Assembly: GCA_015075325.1 (NCBI GenBank)
Contig: JABTUP010000015.1
Coordinates: 25,381 to 89,380, forward strand
Length of the DNA stretch: 64,000 bases
Direction: 5' to 3'
Source: Flavobacteriales bacterium
GTDB lineage: Bacteria > Bacteroidota > Bacteroidia > Flavobacteriales_E > Vicingaceae
The translations under genes were made by a program, and so were the position numbers. The first letter of the stretch is position 1. Each line of letters starts with the position of its first letter. The notes beneath the pieces were generated by a model, which saw nothing but the letters and a program-made list of their open reading frames with translations, had not been told where the DNA came from and did no database searches. Shown in pieces: positions 59,112-64,000 of this stretch.

Positions 59112-60134
59112 ATGACAATTGATTTTAGAAGTGATACAGTAACTCGTCCATCAAAAGAGATGCTTAACTATATGATGGAAGCAAATGTTGGCGATGATGT
59201 TTTTGGCGATGACCCTACGGTGAATGAATTGCAAGATATTGCTGCAAAACTTTTTAATAAAGAAGCTGCTTTGTTTTGTCCTTCGGGAACCATGACCAAT
59301 CAAATTGCAATAAAAATACATACCAACACACCTGGAGAATTGATATGCGATGAGTTATCCCATATTTATAAATACGAAGGTGGTGGTATTGCGTTTAATT
59401 CGGGATTAGCCACCAAATTATTAAAAGGGGACAAAGGCAGAATTACAGCAGAAATGATTGAAAAAGAAATTAATCCAAACGATATTTATTTTCCTCCAAC
59501 ACAGCTTGTTTGCCTCGAAAATACATGTAATAAAGGAGAAGGTAGTTATTACAATTTGGAGGAAATAAAAAAAATAAGCCTGCTTTGTAGAGAAAAAAAA
59601 TTAAAACTCCATTTAGATGGAGCTCGAATTTTTAATGCAATTGTTGAATCTAATTACACCGCTCAAGAAATTGGAAAAGAATTTGACACCATTTCTATTT
59701 GTTTATCAAAAGGATTGGGAGCTCCAATAGGCTCGTTGCTTATTGGAAGTAACGATGACATAAAAAAAGCATTACGCATTAGAAAATTATTAGGCGGTGG
59801 CATGAGGCAAGTGGGTTATCTTGCAGCAGCAGGAATTTTTGCTTTGAATAACAATGTAACTCGATTAAAAGATGACCATAAACGAGCTAAAACATTGGCT
59901 GAGGAATTGAAAAATGTTAACTGGATTAAAGCAGTTTCGCCAGTTTACACGAATATTTTAATTGTTGAAATTTTACCTGAACTTGATATAAATAATATCA
60001 TTCAAAAACTCAACGAAATTGGTGTAAAAACGGCAGCATTTGGTCCTCAACAAATTAGATTTGTAACTCATTTGGATATTACCGACGAAATGCTTGAACG
60101 AACTATAGAAGTTATTAAAAAAATTAAACTGTAA
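59112..60134 (+). CDS. ltaE: Low-specificity L-threonine aldolase
   Basis: The 340-residue PLP enzyme has IDFRSDTVTRPSKEMLNYMM at the start, NVGDDVFGDDPTVNELQ, and LFCPSGTMTNQIAIKIHT. The PLP lysine is in SICLSKGLGAPIGSLL (about 194-209), followed by RKLLGGGMRQVG. It cleaves threonine or allo-threonine to glycine and acetaldehyde. Length is normal. The next gene starts 1 bp after the stop. Confidence 0.95.
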   Translation: MTIDFRSDTVTRPSKEMLNYMMEANVGDDVFGDDPTVNELQDIAAKLFNKEAALFCPSGTMTNQIAIKIHTNTPGELICDELSHIYKYEGGGIAFNSGLATKLLKGDKGRITAEMIEKEINPNDIYFPPTQLVCLENTCNKGEGSYYNLEEIKKISLLCREKKLKLHLDGARIFNAIVESNYTAQEIGKEFDTISICLSKGLGAPIGSLLIGSNDDIKKALRIRKLLGGGMRQVGYLAAAGIFALNNNVTRLKDDHKRAKTLAEELKNVNWIKAVSPVYTNILIVEILPELDINNIIQKLNEIGVKTAAFGPQQIRFVTHLDITDEMLERTIEVIKKIKL

Positions 60135-60135
60135 A

Positions 60136-60714
60136 ATGATTCAAATTCAAGACACCATAATATCGGAATTGTTATTAGAAAAAAAGTTTGTTTGCAACTT
60201 AAATGCCTGTAAAGGAGCTTGCTGTGTAGAAGGGGATGCCGGTGCTCCGTTGTTAGAAGAAGAACTTGATGAATTAGAAAGCGTTTTTCCTCATGTTAAA
60301 AAATACCTTACAGAGGAATCTATCGAAGCTTTAGAAATCGATTTATATACCGTTGATACCGACGGAGATTTTGTTACACAACTTGTAAACGGAAAAGAGT
60401 GTGCTTTTGTGTTTTTTGACGAACAAAACATTGCCAAATGCTCTATTGAACAAGCGTATTTAGATGGCAAAGTATCTTTTAAAAAACCTATCAGTTGCCA
60501 TTTGTTTCCTGTTCGTTTAAAAGAATACAAATCGTTTACAGCTGTAAATTACGAAGAAATTGAAATTTGTAGCGATGCCTGTGAACTTGGTAATAAATTG
60601 GGTGTAAAAACCTATCAATTTCTTAAAGAACCTTTGGTTAGAAAGTTTGGAGAAAAATGGTTTAACGAACTCGAATTAATCGACCAATACCTTGAAAAAA
60701 ATAAGCTTGGTTAA
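60136..60714 (+). CDS. DUF3109 family cysteine-rich protein
   Basis: The 192-residue protein has cysteines in FVCNLNACKGACCVEGDAG (about 18-36), then GKECAFVFFDEQNIAKCSIE and SCHLFPVR. Eight conserved cysteines suggest a metal site such as an Fe-S cluster, typical of DUF3109/YkgJ-like proteins. Function is unknown. It follows ltaE by 1 bp and is likely co-transcribed. Confidence 0.9.
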   Translation: MIQIQDTIISELLLEKKFVCNLNACKGACCVEGDAGAPLLEEELDELESVFPHVKKYLTEESIEALEIDLYTVDTDGDFVTQLVNGKECAFVFFDEQNIAKCSIEQAYLDGKVSFKKPISCHLFPVRLKEYKSFTAVNYEEIEICSDACELGNKLGVKTYQFLKEPLVRKFGEKWFNELELIDQYLEKNKLG

Positions 60715-60730
60715 TTAATTCGAGTAAGTA

Positions 60731-61132
60731 CTATTTTACCACTTCAAATCCATTGTTTTGCCATGAAGTTATTCCTCCATCAAGGTTATAAACCTTGGTA
60801 AATCCTTTTTCCTTTAGTATGTCGGCAGCATTGGCACTTCTTCCGCCCGAACGACAATACAAATAAACTGGAGTTGTTTTGTCTAATTTTTCAATTTGTT
60901 GAGCGAAATTATCGTCGTAAAAATTTATTTTTTCTGCTCCAGCAATAGTTCCATCAGCCCATTCGTTAGGAGTTCTTACATCTAAAATAGTTCCTGGCTG
61001 ATTGATTAATTCTTTAAAAGCAGGTGCATCAACATCAACAATAATTGAATTTGGATTGTTGTTTTGTCCAACTCCACAAGCACTTAAAAGTACCGAAAAC
61101 AGAATGGTTATAATAAAAACAATTTTTTGCAT
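60731..61132 (-). CDS. Rhodanese-like lipoprotein
   Basis: The 133-residue protein has a lipoprotein signal with LLSAC at about residue 19. A single rhodanese domain follows: TILDVRTPNEWADGTIAGAE, then the active-site loop YCRSGGRS (about C93), and GFTKVYNLDGGITSWQ near the end. It may carry sulfane sulfur on the cysteine in the periplasm. It is the last gene of a seven-gene minus-strand series, 6 bp after the thioredoxin gene. Confidence 0.93.
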   Translation of the reverse strand: MQKIVFIITILFSVLLSACGVGQNNNPNSIIVDVDAPAFKELINQPGTILDVRTPNEWADGTIAGAEKINFYDDNFAQQIEKLDKTTPVYLYCRSGGRSANAADILKEKGFTKVYNLDGGITSWQNNGFEVVK

Positions 61133-61138
61133 AAAAAT

Positions 61139-61435
61139 TTAGTTGTGTTGATTAATAAGTTGAATAAGTTGATTGGCTTGAACCACTCCAGATTGTCGCC
61201 AAAGTTGTTTTCCATTTTTAAAAAGTATTAAAGTTGGAACGCCTCTAACTTGGTATGCTTCAGCAGCATTTGGGTTTTTATCCACATCTACTTTCACAAT
61301 TTTAACTTGTCCTTTCATTTTTGCTGCTACATCTTCTAATATGGGGCTCATCATTTTACATGGGCCACACCATGTAGCATAAAAATCTACTAAAACAGGT
61401 AGTTCTGAATTAATAAGTTCTTTAAACTTCGACAT
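61139..61435 (-). CDS. trxA: Thioredoxin
   Basis: The 98-residue protein is a single thioredoxin fold with the redox motif W22-C-G-P-C26. KIVKVDVDKNPNAAEAYQVR and the cis-proline stretch RGVPTLILFKNG follow. No signal peptide, so cytoplasmic. It lies 4 bp after the peroxidase gene and 6 bp before a rhodanese. It is probably the reductant for sulfane sulfur or disulfides in this cluster, which is inference. Confidence 0.96.
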   Translation of the reverse strand: MSKFKELINSELPVLVDFYATWCGPCKMMSPILEDVAAKMKGQVKIVKVDVDKNPNAAEAYQVRGVPTLILFKNGKQLWRQSGVVQANQLIQLINQHN

Positions 61436-61439
61436 AATC

Positions 61440-62474
61440 TTATTGTTTAAATTCTTTTGGAACTTCGCCAGTTAATGTTTTTAAGAAAGCAACAATATCG
61501 GTTGTTTCTTTATCTGTAAGTTCTTTATTTAATTGTGTTTTTGCCATTATTTTTACTGCATCATCAAGTTTTTCAACACTTCCATCATGAAAATAAGGGT
61601 AAGTTTTTTCTATATTTCTCAACGAAGGTGTTTTAAAAACATATTTATCAGCTTCATTTTTGGTTACTTCAAATTTACCTTCATCAATTTTTTGGCTTTT
61701 GGTATGCTCCCAATAGTTGCTGGTTAAACCAAATTTTTGAAACAGTTGTCCGCCCAATAAATTTCCTGAGTGGCAAGTAATACAACCTACTGTGGTAAAT
61801 GTTTCCAAACCATCTTTTTCTTGTTGGCTTAATACGTCTTCATTTCCAGCTAAATATTCATCAAACTTTGATGGAACAATTAATTTACGTTCAAAAGCAC
61901 CAATTGCTTTTTGAATGTTGGTATAAGTAATTGGCGATTTTTCTTCAGGAAAAGCTTTTGCAAACAAGTCTTTGTACTCGTCAATTTTTGATAATCTTTC
62001 GATAACTGCTTTTTCGTTCGGCATTGCCATTTCTACAGGATTTAAAATTGGACCGCCAGCTTGTTCTTCAACATCTTTAGCTCTTCCATCCCAAAATTGA
62101 GCAATGTGTAATGCAGCATTTAGCACTGTAGGAGAATTTCTTCCTCCCAAACCTCCATCGTTTCCTGGTGAAAAACTTAAATTATCAACTCCATGAGTTT
62201 CTAAATTATGACAGCTGTTACAGCTAATGGTATTGTCTTTTGATAATCGTTTATCGAAATACAATGTTTTACCTAATGTTACTTTTTCATCGGTAATACT
62301 GTTTTCAGGGTTTTCGGCAATTTTTGGGAGTTCTCCAAAAAGTGTTTTTGCTTTTTGCCACAATTCGCTTGGTTCAGCTACTGGTTCTTTTTCTACTTCG
62401 GTTGAAGTTTCGCTTCCACAGCTAGTTAAAAGTGCTAATGGCAGAAAATAAATTAAAATCGATTTAGTCTTCAT
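61440..62474 (-). CDS. Di-heme cytochrome c peroxidase family lipoprotein
   Basis: The 344-residue protein has a lipoprotein signal ending LLTSC19. Two CxxCH heme-binding sites are CNSCH (85-89) and CITCH (about 231-235). LSFSPGNDGGLGGRNSPTVL and FKTPSLRNIEKTYPYFHDGS are standard motifs. This is the bacterial di-heme peroxidase family, reducing hydrogen peroxide with electrons from c-type cytochromes. A MauG-like role is less likely. Its start overlaps the DUF6132 gene by 11 bp. Confidence 0.95.
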   Translation of the reverse strand: MKTKSILIYFLPLALLTSCGSETSTEVEKEPVAEPSELWQKAKTLFGELPKIAENPENSITDEKVTLGKTLYFDKRLSKDNTISCNSCHNLETHGVDNLSFSPGNDGGLGGRNSPTVLNAALHIAQFWDGRAKDVEEQAGGPILNPVEMAMPNEKAVIERLSKIDEYKDLFAKAFPEEKSPITYTNIQKAIGAFERKLIVPSKFDEYLAGNEDVLSQQEKDGLETFTTVGCITCHSGNLLGGQLFQKFGLTSNYWEHTKSQKIDEGKFEVTKNEADKYVFKTPSLRNIEKTYPYFHDGSVEKLDDAVKIMAKTQLNKELTDKETTDIVAFLKTLTGEVPKEFKQ

Positions 62475-62682
62475 TTGTTTTTTCTTTTTTAGTTTGTTTA
62501 AATGATATATCGCTTAATAAAAATCCCATAAAAGCCCCGTATAGTGTGCTTCTCCACCACACTGAAGTGATTCCACAGCTGCCGGAAGCACAACCCACAA
62601 AATACCAATAGGAATATCCTAAAATAGCTCCTATAAAGGTAAGAATTATTGGTAACTTTTTTTTAATTATCCAACTTTTCAT
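62464..62682 (-). CDS. DUF6132 family small membrane protein
   Basis: The 72-residue protein has two membrane segments (about 11-27 and 46-60) separated by the cysteine-containing loop GCASGSCGITSVWW. Two cysteines in this loop (about C31 and C36) could be redox-active. It fits the DUF6132 family, of unknown function, which I recall beside rhodanese genes. It lies 3 bp downstream of a rhodanese gene and overlaps the peroxidase gene. Confidence 0.85.
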   Translation of the reverse strand: MKSWIIKKKLPIILTFIGAILGYSYWYFVGCASGSCGITSVWWRSTLYGAFMGFLLSDISFKQTKKEKTNED

Positions 62683-62685
62683 TTT

Positions 62686-62988
62686 TTATTTGAATTTATG
62701 CCAACCGCCACCGTTATGAACATCTTCAAAACCTTTACCTCTTAAAATAGAAGTAGCTTGAGCACTTCTCATGCCTGATTGACAACACAGCACAATAGGT
62801 TTTTTTAGTTGTTTAATTTTATCAATTTTAGTACTGATTTTATCTAACGGAATATTGGTTGAACCTTTAACATGTCCAGCATTAAATTCGGCAGGTGTTC
62901 TTACATCAATTAGTACTGCTCCATTTCTTAGTAATTCATGGCAATCTACTTTTGGCCCCATTCCTAGTATTTTTCTTAAAAAGCTCAT
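62686..62988 (-). CDS. Single-domain rhodanese
   Basis: The 100-residue protein has AVLIDVRTPAEFNAGHVKGS (about 24-43) and the active-site loop C69-Q-S-G-M-R. The preceding C68 is also a cysteine. RGKGFEDVHNGGGWHKF ends the protein. No signal peptide, though the N-terminus is hydrophobic. Likely sulfur carrier in the cytoplasm. Upstream lies a 79 bp gap with a CTTCGGTC-like word but no clear promoter. Confidence 0.92.
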   Translation of the reverse strand: MSFLRKILGMGPKVDCHELLRNGAVLIDVRTPAEFNAGHVKGSTNIPLDKISTKIDKIKQLKKPIVLCCQSGMRSAQATSILRGKGFEDVHNGGGWHKFK

Positions 62989-63067
62989 TTGTTTTATTTG
63001 TTAATATTTCTAACTATTTTCTATTTTTGGTATTTCAACCGCTGTCTTCGGTCCTCTATTTTCAAAC

Positions 63068-63343
63068 TTATCCTTTTCTCATGGCAACCATGTTCCAGCC
63101 ACCTCCGTTGTAAACTTGCTCAACGCCGCATTGCGAAAGGTATTGTGTAGCTTGCCCACTTCTTCCTCCTGATGCACAGCAAAGTACTAAAGGTTTTTTC
63201 ATGTTTTTAAATTCTTCTAGTCTTCCAGTAACTTCTCCTAAAGGAATATTAATTGAACCTTCTACTCTTCCCATTTGATATTCAAAAGGTTCTCTTACAT
63301 CTACAATGGTAGCTTCGTTTAAATTTACGTTTTCGTAACTCAT
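63068..63343 (-). CDS. Single-domain rhodanese
   Basis: The 91-residue protein has ATIVDVREPFEYQMGRVEGS (about 11-30) and the active-site loop C56-A-S-G-G-R, with an extra Cys at 55. It ends in YNGGGWNMVAMRKG. It is a paralogue of the rhodanese at 62686: both share CC-x-SG and NGGGW. Cytoplasmic by absence of a signal peptide. Confidence 0.92.
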   Translation of the reverse strand: MSYENVNLNEATIVDVREPFEYQMGRVEGSINIPLGEVTGRLEEFKNMKKPLVLCCASGGRSGQATQYLSQCGVEQVYNGGGWNMVAMRKG

Positions 63344-63379
63344 TTTTTTTAGTTTTAGTTGTTGTTAATTGTTTAATTA

Positions 63380-64000
63380 TTAAAGTGTTGAAGGACAAAC
63401 ATAAGCTGTTTTTTTCAACGTGGTGTTATTAAAAATTGCGTTTGTTCCACCTTCAATATCAATTATATTTTGATAGCCTTCTTTGCGAAGTATTGATGTG
63501 GCTATCATGGAACGATAACCTCCTGCACAGTGCAGATACTTTGGTTCGTTTTTATCAATTTTATTTAACCATTTGTTAATTTCATCTAAAGGAAAAGATT
63601 CTGCTTGCTCTAATCGTTCTGATATAAATTCGGTTGGCTTTCTCACATCAATAATTTTCACCTCTTTTGCCGAAGCAATTTTCTCCAATTCTTTTGCTGA
63701 TATTGATACGATGGTGTCAACTGGTTTTCCTGTATTTTTCCAATGGTTAAAACCTCCTTTTAAGTATCCAATACAGTTGTCGTATCCAACACGAGCTAAT
63801 CTTAAAACCGATTCTTCTTCTTTTCCTTCGTCGGTTACTAAAAGTATTTTTTGGTTTAAATCAGGAATTAATGCACCAACCCAAACGGCAAACTGACCAT
63901 TTAATCCAATAAAAATTGATGAAGGAATAAAACCTTCTTTAAAATCATGTTGTGTTCTGGTGTCAATGATTATGGCATCATTCATTTCTTTTTCAAACTG
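63380..64000 (-). CDS. Tandem-rhodanese protein, probable C-terminus of an MBL-fold hydrolase (5' end outside the window)
   Basis: The frame is open to the window edge (the codons before the Met at 63985 also read through), so the start lies outside. Two rhodanese domains are visible. The first (IIIDTRTQHDFKEGFIPSSI) has no active-site cysteine. The second (KIIDVRKPTEFISERLEQAE) has an intact C-A-G-G-Y-R loop. This arrangement is typical of Bacteroidota metallo-beta-lactamase-fold proteins related to persulfide dioxygenase, whose catalytic half would precede. That half is not visible here. Confidence 0.85.
   Translation of the reverse strand, partial: QFEKEMNDAIIIDTRTQHDFKEGFIPSSIFIGLNGQFAVWVGALIPDLNQKILLVTDEGKEEESVLRLARVGYDNCIGYLKGGFNHWKNTGKPVDTIVSISAKELEKIASAKEVKIIDVRKPTEFISERLEQAESFPLDEINKWLNKIDKNEPKYLHCAGGYRSMIATSILRKEGYQNIIDIEGGTNAIFNNTTLKKTAYVCPSTL

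Overview
The window is AT-rich chromosomal DNA from a member of the Bacteroidota, most likely a Flavobacteriales-type marine or freshwater bacterium. The evidence is four cargo proteins with C-terminal sorting domains of the type IX secretion system (one type B, three type A), families largely confined to this phylum (DUF3078, DUF3108, DUF6132, tandem-rhodanese MBL proteins), promoters matching the Bacteroidota -7 consensus TAnnTTTG, and a Gln-for-His change in dihydroorotase that I recall as usual in this phylum. There are no rRNA genes, CRISPR arrays, prophage genes or recognisable transposases. Two tRNAs are present: a CAT-anticodon tRNA and tRNA-Cys.

Layout. Positions 1-6.2 kb hold the end of a secreted PKD/type B protein, a ComF-family protein, a coiled-coil membrane protein, mscL, a DUF3078 protein, an orphan response regulator, an SDR oxidoreductase, and a small XRE regulator divergent from a collagen-like lipoprotein. 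From 6.2-22.9 kb lie housekeeping genes (tex, pyrC, rlmN, an M23 peptidase, a DUF3108 protein, trmB, an SDR) plus two very large secreted T9SS cargo proteins (about 1526 and 1110 aa). From 23-30.4 kb are a lipid A type acyltransferase, DUF1697, a MurG-like glycosyltransferase, dxr, a GxxExxY nuclease-fold gene, a VWA protein, a tRNA and rdgB.

From 30.4-51.1 kb is a cell-surface polysaccharide locus: aminotransferase, polymerase-like membrane protein, several glycosyltransferases, epimerases, two N-acetyl sugar amidotransferases (one fused to a glycosyltransferase-like domain), a Wzx-type flippase, an MBOAT plus SGNH acylation pair, a methyltransferase, wecB and galE. Together they could make, modify, flip and polymerise an amidated and O-acylated glycan. 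From 51.2-60.7 kb are dnaG, a polyprenyl synthase, an AAA ATPase, a UPF0104-type membrane protein, transporters and metabolic genes. From 60.7 kb to the end is a co-directional minus-strand cluster of rhodanese domains, thioredoxin, a di-heme peroxidase and the C-terminus of a probable MBL-fold/tandem-rhodanese protein, suggesting sulfane-sulfur or persulfide handling.

The most interesting structure is not in conventional genes. (1) A 431 bp cassette at 27635-28065 holds a PD-(D/E)XK-like GxxExxY gene fitted exactly between inverted repeats. Two ORF-less copies with the same arms lie beside it, another lies 3 kb away, and looser relatives lie at 14.5, 57.4 and possibly 6.2 kb. (2) Two unrelated loci (46.6-48.3 and 54.8-56.4 kb) share a pattern: a single cargo gene sits just downstream of a gene whose 3' end is duplicated on the far side of the cargo. 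The direct-repeat cores are 96 bp and 41 bp, with repeat-to-repeat distances of 1448 and 1443 bp. (3) Several promoters carry clear palindromic operator candidates.
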